Source: Stachybotrys elegans (taxonomy: Eukaryota > Ascomycota > Sordariomycetes > Hypocreales > Stachybotryaceae). From it: 64,000 nt of DNA. The notes under the pieces were generated by a model. The model had not been told where the DNA came from. It saw only the letters and a program-made list of their open reading frames with translations, and searched no databases. This document shows positions 36,301 to 48,078 of this stretch, piece by piece. The translations under genes were made by a program, and so were the position numbers. The stretch spans positions 1,612,001 through 1,676,000 of the forward strand of contig JAGPNK010000001.1 of the NCBI GenBank assembly GCA_020746835.1. The letters run 5' to 3'. Positions within the stretch are counted from its first letter, which is position 1, and each line of letters opens with the position of its first letter.

Positions 36301-39300
36301 CCTGACAAACGCTTGTTGGTCACCTTGTTGAATCCCGGTGAAGGAGTTGTTGTGAACTAGCCAAGGGCCTTTAGCCGCCTCGGGATCCAGACGCTGCCTC
36401 ATGATAAATCCTCTGGTCGCTAACCACAGGCGTGAACCAGAGCCATACGCCATATCTGTGTAGATGTAACGACGGGGCTAGGCCTTTGTGGCACGTGGAG
36501 GATGCGCAATAAGGGTTCGGCTGTCGAACCGGATTAGGTGCCGAGATCCTTGTAGGAATGCGGTCGCAGTGTGGTGATTATTGGCCAAACCCAGCCGGCT
36601 AAAGTGCTCTGGACGGGGTTTACGTTTGAACAGTATTGCCATGCGAGCTTCTCCGCCTCCGGGAGACAAATATTGCGGGGAAGTTACCCCTCTGCGACAA
36701 GTCTAGAACCCGAGGATGAGGTTCTGATAAGATCCTCTTTCTGAGTGCTTATGCATAAACAGATATCGGAGCGGCATCCGAGGATTCTAGGTTGGAGGCG
36801 TCCTCGACAACAAACCTACAAATCTGTCATTGAGGCATCGATATGGCTTTCCGCCGAGACAATTGAACCTCCATGGCTTTCGTGAGCCAGATGACCACCC
36901 AGCCCAATGATCGATGCCGACGAATTCTAGGCAGGCCTCTGCCAGTGCCCATAGGCCTGCATGACTGTTGTTGCATCTAGCAAGGAATAGAATGACACCC
37001 AAGACACAATCCCACCACCAGTGGCGTCTTATGGTGTCGTTTGGGGCGGGGCCCAGCCCTCTTTGCGAGCTCAAGACAGACGTGGTGGATGGGAGAAGGC
37101 ACCTCGGTGGCGGACATAGGCGAGGGACTGCTGCAGGTGCCCGTTGCACTATAATGGAGGTCGTATTTGCTCTGTAAATCAGCCCATCCACAATATATGT
37201 CTCGCAGACAAGGTTGCGTCTTGACTTTTCTGGGCCGAGGTGTGATGCAGGCAGCTGTGTCTCGCGGAGCACGCATCAACTTGGAGAAAGCCGGTCCGAT
37301 GGTGACGCTGTGTTGCATCGGTCCGCTTTTGACCACGCTTGCGAGTCGTCACACCTTGACGGCAGAATGACGCCTCACAACGATAGCAGCAACATTGACA
37401 ACCCAATGCATGATTCTGCCACTGCAGGACAGATGTTACGCTATGCCTGCCGTGTAGACAAGGCCCTGCCTGCAGGCGTCCAATATTCGGGGTGCCAACA
37501 GCTGCATAGTACAGGTACAGACAGCGTTCACTGGGCATCCAGCAGATTCATCTGTGAAGACAGGTCAGCCAATGGGCAAACAATACGGAGTTTCCGGGAT
37601 TGTCTCACGATGAGGCGTCACGGCCAAGCACACCTGGCGCCGAATCCGAGCCACCCTCTCCATTCTTCTGTCTTCCTTGTCCCTCGCACTCCAACGCCGA
37701 TGCAATGCAGCCCCCTCGGCTACACTACGCCACCCAAGTCAAACAGGCTATTTATCTGTCTGCTGGTGCCGGTCATCCGCAAGGATGACCATGGTTTCTG
37801 GAATTTATGATTCAACTCGCAGGTGAGCTAAACACGGCCAGGGCCAGGTTGCCAACACCGATGGCGATAGACGAGCGGCGAGGCGAGCACCGGCAGCAGC
37901 AGTATCCCTGCCTCCACGTCCGTGCCGGCGGCGAGAAGATGGTGGGTTTCCGGACTGGCCTGGCTGAGTTGTTGAGTGATGCGGAAGGCAAGTGTCAGGC
38001 CTAAACAGCAAATAGACAGCCATCCAGGATGCAAGGGAGAATGGGCAAATCACATCGACAAGGCCCCCCTCCCCCATGCACCTACGTAGCGAGACACGAC
38101 GGCCGCCGTCCTGGGAAGATGATGGTCTGATCGGTCAGTGGCTCTGCCTTATCTCCCCGCGCCTCATGAAGCAGGGGTATGAGTTCAGGCGAACTGATGT
38201 GTCATGTCCTTCAATGCCACGCAGATACTACTAGAGTATCGCTTAGGCGAGGCATCTGTAGGGGCCTGTTGTGCTTCCCCTGATCCGTGCGAGGGAACCA
38301 GAAGGGGAGAGAAGAGAGAAGCGAGAACAAGTACAGCGGGCGATGTACCCTGTCGGCGCCCCTTTCATTTTGGTGTTGGGTTTTCTTTTTCCCTTTTTTT
38401 CTTTTGTTTCTTTTTTCAGTTTTATAATTTTACTGTTTTTCTTTTCGGCCCTGTTTTGCAGGCGGTACCTGTCAGGATTGCCCCCAGCAAATTCATGGCA
38501 GGTGGCAATTTGGAAGGCAGTGGCCTGTGGCTGCCCACCCATTGTATTTTTCTGCCTTCCAAAGGACGGATCCAGCGGGAGGTGCCGCGCCTCCCACAGC
38601 ACCTTCCCGACGTAACCAATCGCCCACCCACATCCGATGAATGTGGAGGGCGATACCTGCTCAGCCACCAAAACCCCCGGCGCAGAGAAAGTACCGATGA
38701 TAACCACCAGGGAAAGAGCAGCCACCCCCTGCTTTACCCCAGCATTGCCTCCCCCACCCTCCCACACGCCATCTCTAGATCATTTCCATATCCATTGCGT
38801 GGAGGGAAGTACCTACACACTTCGTTGCTTCTGCCACACACACACACAAACACGCATCTGCCACACACGCATGCACGCACACAGCTAAGATTACGTGTAC
38901 GCTGCCACCCGCTGGCTTGTGAAGATGGCGGTGAGATGAAAAAAAATTTGCTTCTCAGAATCCCATCCCACCACGCTAGGTATTAGTCTATGGGAAAAGC
39001 ACTTGCCTCTTTTCCTTCCTTCTTCTCCCCTAGGTACCTAGCCAAATGCAGAGTCTCCCGACGGATGCGGAAGATAACCAATATTCTCCGTATCCCCCCC
39101 CTTTCCTCCCTCCGTAACGTTCGCCTCGTCCGTGGATTGCCAATTTTGCCCGGCAACCTCATTTCTTCTCCCCTGCTCCTTGTAAGGGATCGACGCCAGT
39201 TCTTATTCGTGGTGCTCCATAAACGCAAATCGTGATAGTTCAGACACTTGGGCCCTGTGCCATTATCTCTTCTCCTCCTCCTCCTCCTCCTCCTCCTCCC

Positions 39301-41476
39301 CACCCTTCGGTCACTTGTAAAGAAAAGTTTGCACAAGGTACTTATTTATTGATTCCAGTCACACGTCTCAAAACATGCACCCCCACCCCCTCCCCTCTCC
39401 TTTTCCCTCTTGCCCGGGTCATCTTCACCCACAGGCCCATGTCGAGCGAGTCAAAGACCTACCACGTAGGTGTGCCCGGACGCGTAGGCTGGTGATAAGA
39501 CCAGTTGGTGGGATGCGGGATGTAAGGGGGCACACAGGCACAACAAGGCCCTGCATGTCTCGGTTCCGCCATTCAGAACCTCTGCCCGTGGGGAACAGGA
39601 TGCCGAGCGTGCCAGGGGGGGACTTTGGAAATCTAGGCCGCAGGCACAGGCAAAGTACGCCACGCTGACGTGATCTGGAGGATTGGCTATCAAGAGGTCA
39701 CCTCGAGTCAAGGGCACAAAAGTGTGCCTTCGGTGCTCCGTTGGACAATGGGATCGCCTGTTGCCCCCTTTCCCTCCTCGATTCCCGCCCCTGGCGGAAC
39801 TGGTGAAGCCTCCTTGCCCCGACTCATTCGACGATGACTCAAAGCATCCAGCCATCCCCATCACTTCTGCTCCCAGGTGACCATCGAAGATGGAGGGTGA
39901 GGTTCATGGCACTAGATCACGCACAAGTCATACCAGATGGCACAACTACATAGCATCATTAGATGCCTGGGCTTGCGGACAGAATGTGAGAAACCGGGGC
40001 TTCTGGGCGACCAGGGTCGGCTGCATTCAGCCAGTCCCCCAAGGTTCATAATGAGGCTGAGCAAAAAGAAAAGAAAGCCAAGACCCATCTCGGTCAGTCG
40101 TGCGCGCGCTCGCCTTATTGTTACGTATGCAGAAATGAAGGCTTCAGATATCGGCCAGCCCGCCAAGAAGCAAATGCTTCAAGGCAGCCCCCACAGACAG
40201 CATTGTGACGATCTTCTCTATCGGATGCCAGCTCAATTCACCGTGAAGCTCATGCTTGGATGCCCAGCCTTCCTCTTCCGTGCCCTTCCTCTTTTGTACG
40301 TACTGTTTGTGTCTGTACTGTACAGCCTGCACTCCGTCTGGCGTCTGGCTCAGGTAATTCTCAGACATCCCACTCATCAGCTCCCTCTCGTCCAAATATA
40401 GCGTTTAGCCCCTGCCTGGGATACCTCACAACCCCAGCTTCCGCCTTCCGCATCTCCGCTACTCCAGGTTGTCCAGCCCGGGGCCCTGGCAAATGAATGC
40501 TCAAGTAGGTAAGCATCCCACGCATAGAGATGATTTTCCAAAGCCCTTGCCCCCCTCCCCCTTCCTCCTACGGAAAGACAGCAATGCTCCCCTTCGACCG
40601 CCTGCGGAGCCGACGGATCATGGGGGTGGCTGCCCCCTTATCTCTCTCTACTTGGTTGTGTGATCTTCTTGGGCGCTTGGGGGGAAACCACCTGCCAACA
40701 ACTCATGACCCGTACATCGTACTCCGTAGTTGGTCAGTCGCCTGGTGGACCAGGGTGGCCCATTCCCACTCGTCTCAGAACATGACAGCTCGGTTTCCAG
40801 GCTACTCTCTTGCGGCCCTATAGGATCGTGAGTTGGCTGGTGGAGGCGCGTTTCCTCCGGCGGCGGCTGCTGAGATAGACATCTTCTGTGACGGCCAACC
40901 CACTCCCGGCTTATCTTTCAGCTCGAGCTTCACACGATATCGTCGCTGCAGTATTAAAGCACGGGAGCTACTGCTTGGCGAATAATCACATGAGCATAAC
41001 AAAACGAATGCATAGGTAGTCAAGAGTGGGAGGACAATGTATGATTGTCACTAAATTAAATCTGGTCGTGGACTAGATAGAATACAAGCGCCCTCACTCC
41101 CGCATAGCCTGGGAGGAGCTGAGTCTAAAATCCGCTGCCAACCGATTTCCTTCCTGAAATGACAAAAATGGAGCTGAGAGAGAACCATGGGACATAAAAT
41201 AAAATATAAGAAAAAAAGGAAGCATGAGCTTCTGGGGTAGTAGAAAATTCCAATAATGCGAATAGTATGAAAACTGTGACGCTTCGTGAGAATCGAATCG
41301 CCAAGCTGCTCCTTAATAGCAAAAAAACAAAAAAAAAACAAAAAAAAAGTCCAAGAAGATAGAGGCCAATCCCTGCCTCTAGTCCATCTGGATCCCAAAC
41401 GCCGTCCTCTTTCTATAGTCTATAGCCCTTATACTCATCAAGTCGTGTCAAAGCTGGTCTCGTCATGCCAAAGCCT
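33319..41476. other. 8.2 kb without a clear gene
   Basis: Lies between the 3' ends of TIM21 and creA. No frame shows a domain or consistent coding signal. Frames at 35365-36096 and 36787-37272 on the minus strand are the longest on that strand and remain unconvincing. There are pyrimidine-rich tracts (38340-38460, 39240-39300), a CA-rich stretch near 38837-38880 and an A-rich 3' flank of creA at 41190-41350. Confidence 0.5.
39272..39300. repeat. (CTC)n microsatellite
   Basis: About nine to ten CTC units in a non-coding region. Confidence 0.9.
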
Positions 41477-42727
41477 TTACATTCGGTCCATTAGATCGCC
41501 ACCTGCGATGCTACCAGTCGTGGAGCTGCGGCCGCTGCGGCTAAAGTCGCTGTCCACGAGCATGTCCTGGACAGCAACCTTGGGAACCTGGGGGACAGGG
41601 AGCTTCCTCTGGGTGCCGTCAGGGCGGCTGATGATGTCCGTCAAGGAGATGCCCGAGCGAGGGGCACTGGTGACAGCAGGAGGAGGGCCGGCAAACGAAG
41701 GGTGGTCCACGTGAGGCTCCATGGGGGCAAGTGCCGGCGTCGTGTTGTGGTGCAAGGACAAGGTTCGCAGGCTCGGGAGTTCATAGCCACCGGCAAAAGG
41801 TCGAAGGCGAGGCGAGTGAGCCGGAGTAGCGATGGGGGTGTGATCCGGAGTGGGGGACAGGCTGTCGTGAGAGAAGGTGGGAGATGAGGGAGCCGTGGAG
41901 TTGGGGGAGTTGGGCCTGGACCGCTTTGCGTGCCTGGCGCCGCTGTAGTGGTCATCGGTGTCCTCATTCGAGTGAGACCTCGACATGTGGTAGGCAGACA
42001 GGCTGCTTCGGGACCCAGGAGTGCCATGGGAGTAGTAGGGGTGGTGGCGAGCACCATGGCCTCCATGGCCTCCGAGGTTCTCGCGCTCAACCTGAGTGGC
42101 GGCCTTGGCGAGCATCGAGATGTCGCCGTTGCGGTTGGAGAAGTGGTGGGTTGCCGAGGGAGGGAGAGCAAAGGAAGCAAAGGAGTGAGGAGGTGAGACA
42201 TTGGGAGAGCCCAGAGTTGACGTGGGTGCCGAGCGGATGGTCTTGGGGGCGGGAGGAGGAGCCATCATGCCATCGTGCATGTGAGAGGGAATGCCCTGGT
42301 GGTGGTGGAGAGCCTGCTGCTGTTGCTGCTGCTGGGCCTTGTTACTCCTCCTCGAGTTGGGGTTGTTGTGAATGCGCGAGTGACGGGTCAGCTCGTCGGA
42401 ACGGGAGAACTTCTTGCTGCAGCCAGGGAACTGGCAGGCGTGAGGCTTCTCGCCCGTGTGAGTGCGGATGTGCCTCGTCTGATGCTCGAGACGGTGGAAG
42501 GCCTTGTCACAGAGAGGGCACTTGTAAGGTCGAGGAAGCTCGTTGGACGTCTCACCGCCAACCTGAACGCCAGGGAGAGGCCCATTGGGCTTGATGACGG
42601 TGACGGCAGCGCTGGCCATGTCACCGGTGGAAGACGGCTGAGGCTTCTCGCCGTCCTTGGTCTGTTCGACAGAGGCTGAAGGGTTGAGTAGATTGGAGAA
42701 ATCTACGGCCGACTGTGCTCGTTGCAT
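41477..42727 (-). CDS. creA: Carbon catabolite repressor CreA/CRE1
   Basis: A single exon encodes 416 residues. The start [16 protein letters not shown] at 42727 is the conserved N-terminus of hypocrealean CRE1; an in-frame TTG six codons upstream is not used. Two C2H2 zinc fingers are complete: C70-X2-C73...H86-X3-H90 and C98-X4-C103...H116-X3-H120, linked by [10 protein letters not shown]. They bind SYGGRG sites and repress genes for alternative carbon sources when glucose is present. A polyglutamine run follows at about 132-138, then His/Ser/Pro-rich sequence, an acidic-Ser stretch ([11 protein letters not shown]) next to the [10 protein letters not shown] basic/Ser-Pro cluster, the C-terminal block [17 protein letters not shown], and the conserved repression-associated end with [12 protein letters not shown]. 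Length agrees with family members of about 400-420 residues. Confidence 0.97.
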   Translation of the reverse strand: MQRAQSAVDFSNLLNPSASVEQTKDGEKPQPSSTGDMASAAVTVIKPNGPLPGVQVGGETSNELPRPYKCPLCDKAFHRLEHQTRHIRTHTGEKPHACQFPGCSKKFSRSDELTRHSRIHNNPNSRRSNKAQQQQQQQALHHHQGIPSHMHDGMMAPPPAPKTIRSAPTSTLGSPNVSPPHSFASFALPPSATHHFSNRNGDISMLAKAATQVERENLGGHGGHGARHHPYYSHGTPGSRSSLSAYHMSRSHSNEDTDDHYSGARHAKRSRPNSPNSTAPSSPTFSHDSLSPTPDHTPIATPAHSPRLRPFAGGYELPSLRTLSLHHNTTPALAPMEPHVDHPSFAGPPPAVTSAPRSGISLTDIISRPDGTQRKLPVPQVPKVAVQDMLVDSDFSRSGRSSTTGSIAGGDLMDRM

Positions 42728-43204
42728 GTGATCCAAGTTTTCCAAGGGCGAAGGAAAGTTCCTCGCTCTCTATTTCCGCCTGTCGTTGATGGGTGGTTTC
42801 CTGTTGTCGGCGGAGGATCCTATGTCCACCGCGTTGTGAATCAGGCGTAAGTTGAACGGTTGGGTGGTGAGCTTATATTCTCGGGCGAGAATCTCGTGGG
42901 TGAAAAAGTTTGATAGTGGGAGGCAATGTTGAGAAGTTGACTTGACAGGTGATATGGGGGGGAAGGACCTGTTGCGGGAAGAGACGGGGGATGGAATGGG
43001 TTAAAAAGGGCGACTGCGGGCGTGGCCGGGGTAGGGAGGGGGGCGTGAGGGAGGCTTGAGGGGAGGGTGTGCGGAGCGACAGGGACAGCAGCTGCGTGGT
43101 ACCAACAAGCTGCTACAGCGCTGGGAAGGAAGTGAGGAGGGGAAGGAGGAGGGTGAGAAACTGGAAGGGTGAGAAGGGTACGTTGCGCCTTCTCCACACG
43201 GTAC

Positions 43205-43708
43205 CCCCAGGCTAGCCAGTATGGAGACTGGAGAGGATGGTCCAGGCGACGAGGGATGGCAGCAAGGTATCTCCGGGAGAGGTACCAGGATCATCTGCCA
43301 GATAAGGCGCCCGGCGCATGTACTGGGGGGTCCCCAGGGGGTATGACTTGGCCTCACTCCAGGCAGCGATAAAACCGCAAAAGGCGACAAGAGGGTGGGG
43401 GAGCGAGGTACATCCGCCGAGCACATTACTCTCCGCAGGCGCAGGTACCACCACGCCAGTAGGCCGCTCACACTGTTGCCTGCAAGCCGCCCAGCCGCCC
43501 TCTATCAGGTAGCCTGGGAAGCTCTTCCAGGCCCCCAGCGCCCCAAGGTATCTTACCTGTGGAGGTACTTGGCCTAATCCCGCTTCCACCACGCAGTGAG
43601 GTATTTGGAACCTGTACCTGAATGTAGGGCTTACGGACACCTCCCGAAAGCAATTTTTTTTTGTCCATTTATTCATTATTATTATTTTTTACCACTCCTC
43701 TTCCCCAG
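43205..43708 (-). promoter_or_regulatory. Cluster of CreA-type sites in the creA upstream region
   Basis: The hexamer CTGGGG, a perfect match to the CreA consensus SYGGRG, occurs at 43323-43328 on the plus strand, and as its complement CCCCAG at 43205-43210, 43332-43337, 43533-43538 and 43703-43708. The pair at 43323-43337 forms an inverted repeat with a 3 bp spacer. GTGGGG, also fitting the consensus, is at 43395-43400. The pair lies about 600 bp upstream of the creA start codon. Autoregulation of creA is known in Aspergillus and Trichoderma, so function is plausible but not shown. Confidence 0.55.
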
Positions 43709-46700
43709 GTACGGCGAAAGGCGGAAGGAGGGAACGTGGGTGAGAATCGTCAGTGGTACGACTGCATCTGCATGCCCGTAATTAGAACGTAATGTAACTT
43801 ACGGTGAAGTTGGGTAGGCTGCTGCTAACAGAGTTGCGGATGGCAATCATAATCAACACCGCCTCCGAATCCAAACATCATCCGTCAGGCCGGCCGAGCG
43901 CGAGCTTTCTCGGAAGTAATTAGGTCACTTGCTTGGACGTTGCCCATGCAGCCCTCATGACGAACATGCTGGGGCTGGTGGGAACCACGACCACATGGCT
44001 CGATTTCCATTTCATCATTCTTTGCTTCCCTCAATTTTTCTTTCCTAATTTTTTCCTGCTTCTTCGGTCCTTCCACCTCCAACCTCAAGCATTCTTCTTA
44101 ATCATACTCAAGTGGATGACGGGTGTGGATTGTAGGTGGGCGAGGCATATGGGGCTGGTTTCGTAGCAAGGCACCATGAAGCCCGGAGGAGAGGGACACC
44201 AGGAAAACTCGGCAAGGCTAAGAGGTACATAGCCCGGTGGTGCATTAAAGTACCGCCAGAAGCACCGATGATAGACCTAGCCTGTGAGGCAAGGCACAAA
44301 AACATCGCGGCCCAGGTATGCATGGAGGATTAGGCTTGGGTGGCTTTATGTAGGGCGGGCAGCTTATTTATGCGCTCCATGAAAACCCGTGGGCTGCCCA
44401 CTCCATGCGCAACCGTAGATAGCCAAGCCAAGGCAAGGGAGGGAGGTGGCTGTCTTGCAACATGCCGCGGCAGGCGAGCGGCTCCCTCTTATGCGGCGCC
44501 CGCGTCGGACGGGAAACCCCAAAGGTACTGATCTCCAGAGAAAGCCCTTTGGGGATCCCCTAGGGCAAGGGCACGGGTTACGTGTCAACCGCCGAGATGC
44601 TGGCAGAGTAAGGGAAATGGAGAGCAAAAGTGGAAGGGCGGAAAGGCGTGCTCATCTACATGTACCGCCAACAATGACGGGAGGAGGAACATCAGCGGGC
44701 AGCACCCCGTGCCAAGATCAGGCAGGGTGTGTTGGTGGAAACGTGGGTGGAATTCAGGTCAAGTTTCAGCGTGGGGCGCAGCACCACCCTCTTTGCCCGT
44801 CGTGCTCGACTGATTGGCTTCCATTCCAGTCGAGATAAGGCGAGGTGAAGGCCGCCTAACGCCTGGGCTCTTACGACATAGGACGAGTATGGGGAAAGGA
44901 TGGGGTGCTTCACCACGGCCGTGCTCAGTCCCTTGGGTCCCCGACCTGGGGTTGGCTTCCTTGCTTTTGGGGGGGTTTGCCCTTTTCGCCCTGACCAGAT
45001 AGAGTAGCTCCGGCCTTGGGGGAACGAGGAGTCTACCGTGAGTGAGTTCATCGATTTCCATGTGAATGATCCACCAAGGGACGAAACGAAATCCGGGACA
45101 AGGCCCAGCGCCACTCCTCTGACATGTGCGCTTGGCTGCTTCAACACCCAGCAGACGCTGCAGGATCGATCTGACATAATTATTACCCCCATTGTCGTGA
45201 ACAGGTAACATAAGGGGTCAGGGCGATAAGATTCATTTCTTTCTTTTTTCTTTCACCTTGCTTTTTCATCAAATTCACCGCCCATTTGGGAGGGTGTGAG
45301 AAGGCACTCGTGTGTCTTTACTTCCCACTTCAAGGGAGAACTGTTGCTGACCTGTCTTCTCGTATCGTGCTGTGTTGCTACTTCTGGCTTAGAGGCGATA
45401 CTCCGCATGTTGGTCTGGCTGTTCAGCTCAAGAGTGGTTGCGCCCACCTACTCCAGACGGGCTATTTGGCCAACACTCTTCCGCTGTTGCTTCCCGCGGC
45501 CACTGGGGAGCCCACGTGTGCGCTTGGGAGCGGAGGATGGAGGCCGGGATCCCCTCACAAAATGGCTATCATGCGTCCCAGTCAGCTCGTCCCCCGGGGG
45601 GGGTTATCGCCATAAGCTGAGAGCCTCGCACAATCCGTGGTGGTGTCTGACGACCAATCCTCCGGCGCAACGCCAAGAAGGGATGGTGGGGGTTGCCTTT
45701 GCCGCGGACAAGATTATGGTGATAAGACCTCATATGAGAATGGTGCCAATAGCGTTTCGTATCTCAACCCCCCCTCCAGCTGTGGAGGATCGGGGCGCGG
45801 GGAAGTCCAGGCCCAATTCAATCTCACATGCCCTCAATAGCAAGAATATAATCTTGAGTTGGATCCTTTTAGCTTTGAAATAGGCAACTGTGTAGCCGAG
45901 GCCCTGCATGAGAATTAACCCAAGAAGCTGACGAGCCAAGAGCTAACTTGAGTCTGAGTCCACGATCATGGCCCGCTATCTGGGGCCCCAGGGGGTGAAT
46001 GTCGCTCGGGCCGGCTGAAATGTCGCCAGCCGCCGGCTGAATAGGCGGGATTGACCTGACTGCTGGGCGATAATAACAGGTGGTTATCGCGGGCCAAGGG
46101 ACCTCGGGAGGACCATAATGCCAGGGCAGCCGGGCGGCGTGCGTCCCCTGACGTTATGGACTTCTGGTCAACTCCAGGATAGGCTCGCCTCCTCCACCTT
46201 TTTGTCCTTGTCTGGCTTGGAACCCCCACGCTGTCACTCCTTTGAGCATTAAGCTGATCTTGCCCTGGCATAGAGGAAAACATGGAGTGTTCCATCCAGA
46301 TCACAGTTTGATCCGCTCATATGAGCTGGATTTGGTGTCCTACCGTGCCTACGATGACCATATACGTCATCGCGATGATGATAAACAGCTTGAGTTTATG
46401 TTCATCAGAGACCAATTGGCCTCTCCCTCCCACAGGCATTCCCACCCTCCTGGCTAGGCATAATTGGCCCCTGTGCTGAGTGGACTTAATTTCCTCGGCC
46501 CTTCGAGAAGGACCGTGGAAGCTTTGATGCGCGAGGAAGGCCAGGCTCGAGTCAAGATGAATCGCCTTCCTAAACAGTTGAGCAAAGCTCAACTCGCCTA
46601 CATAGGGGTAGTGGCACCGAAGCCCGTCGATCCGGTCTGGGGCCCAATCGGCTGGAGGAGGGAGACCGAGTCATTTCGATAGTGCCCGCCGCCTGACCGG

Positions 46701-48060
46701 GCGTCGCTTCTGGCTTCTCACAAAAGCCGCTTCTTATCATTGACCCCACGATTCAAGAACTCACCAGGGGACCAGGGCGCAAATTTGGTGCATACCGTTG
46801 CCTTGGGGGGGTGTGCGCCCAGGCGCCGAAGGGCCTGCCGCTCTGGATAAAGCCGGATGGTTCCAGTCTGGGGTCCTTGTCTGCTACCCCCAAGCCCCTA
46901 GGTATCGATTCCTGGACCAAGTCTGGGGATGATTGTGCTCGGGTCAAGTCGCACCGGGGAGGAGAGTCTCATGAAGAGTGGTAAGCAGCATCGTGGTCAA
47001 AGGTTATGCCGTGGACGAAACAACTCTGCAACAACGAGAAAAGCATGTCTAATGCCTACCGGGCTCTCCCTCAAAGCGAGATTGGCCCTGGTACATACTG
47101 CTGCACCAACAGCAGCTGTGGAACATCCGACCCGTATCGCAGGGCGCCTGCAGTAGCTTTCCTCCGAACACCTAGGATTAGAAGAGCCTCATCAATGGCG
47201 GCAGCAGAGGCAAGAGTTGTGCAAAAGCTAGCCGGCTCCATTTTCCTCGGGCAGACCCCGAAGCCCCAACCCCATTGCCGCCTCATCCGCCAAACAATGT
47301 GTATGGTCCATAACAGTCGGTAGACACACAAGCCACTAGCCGGAAATAGGCCGTGGGATCTCAGGCTGGGGGGGGCCTGAGAGGCTGATGGGAAGAAACC
47401 CACGAAGAAAATGCACAAAAGGCTTCCGGGGCTAGGTGTCAATCTCGGAACACACTGTGGACAGCCTGGCCTGGGCCCAGGCCGCCCCAGAGTGCCTCCG
47501 TACTACCTCCGAGCACGGCACTCGGACCGACCTCGAAACCCTCGGTCTCGCCGTTGAAACCCCGAAAGAAAAGCCTGTGGGCTGGGCTCTTGTGTTATGC
47601 GCACCACCAATACTTGCTGCTAGGGGGCCATCGATACCACGCCCACGAGCCACAACGGTAGGCTCGGTCTTTGACCCGAGTCAGGCCGGACCTTGCCCCA
47701 TGGTGGCATCATTCCTTCTCCCTTGCTGGCCACACTGATGATCCCGTTGTAGGCCCCAGGCTCTGAGGTGTTGGAAATTGCAGGTTTAGTCTTCGAGACA
47801 GCTCTGGGGCCCGTCTTGTTGCCACTCAGGTCAGACACGTACGGATCTCGATTCCCACGTCTTTGGCCAGAGTGTGCTGTTTTGCGTCGGCCTCTGCATC
47901 GAGCACCGGTTAGAAGCCGGCTAGAAGGCGCCTTTGATCGGCTGTAGAATCTTGGAAACTGGGGAGGAAACTGGGGAACGCCTCGTCAGCATCAGCCAAG
48001 TACCGTCTTTTGGATATGACGATGATTGTGGGTGCTTGGCTGTGCCTGCTTCTGTGTCGG

Positions 48061-48078
48061 TTTTTTTTTTTTTTTTTT
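48061..48078 (+). repeat. Homopolymer run of 18 T
   Basis: Eighteen consecutive T in a gene-free region. Confidence 0.9.

Noticed and set aside
38204..38986. 260-codon plus-strand frame
   Set aside because: Contains Phe-rich and His/Thr-rich stretches from T-rich and CA-rich tracts; no homology recognised.
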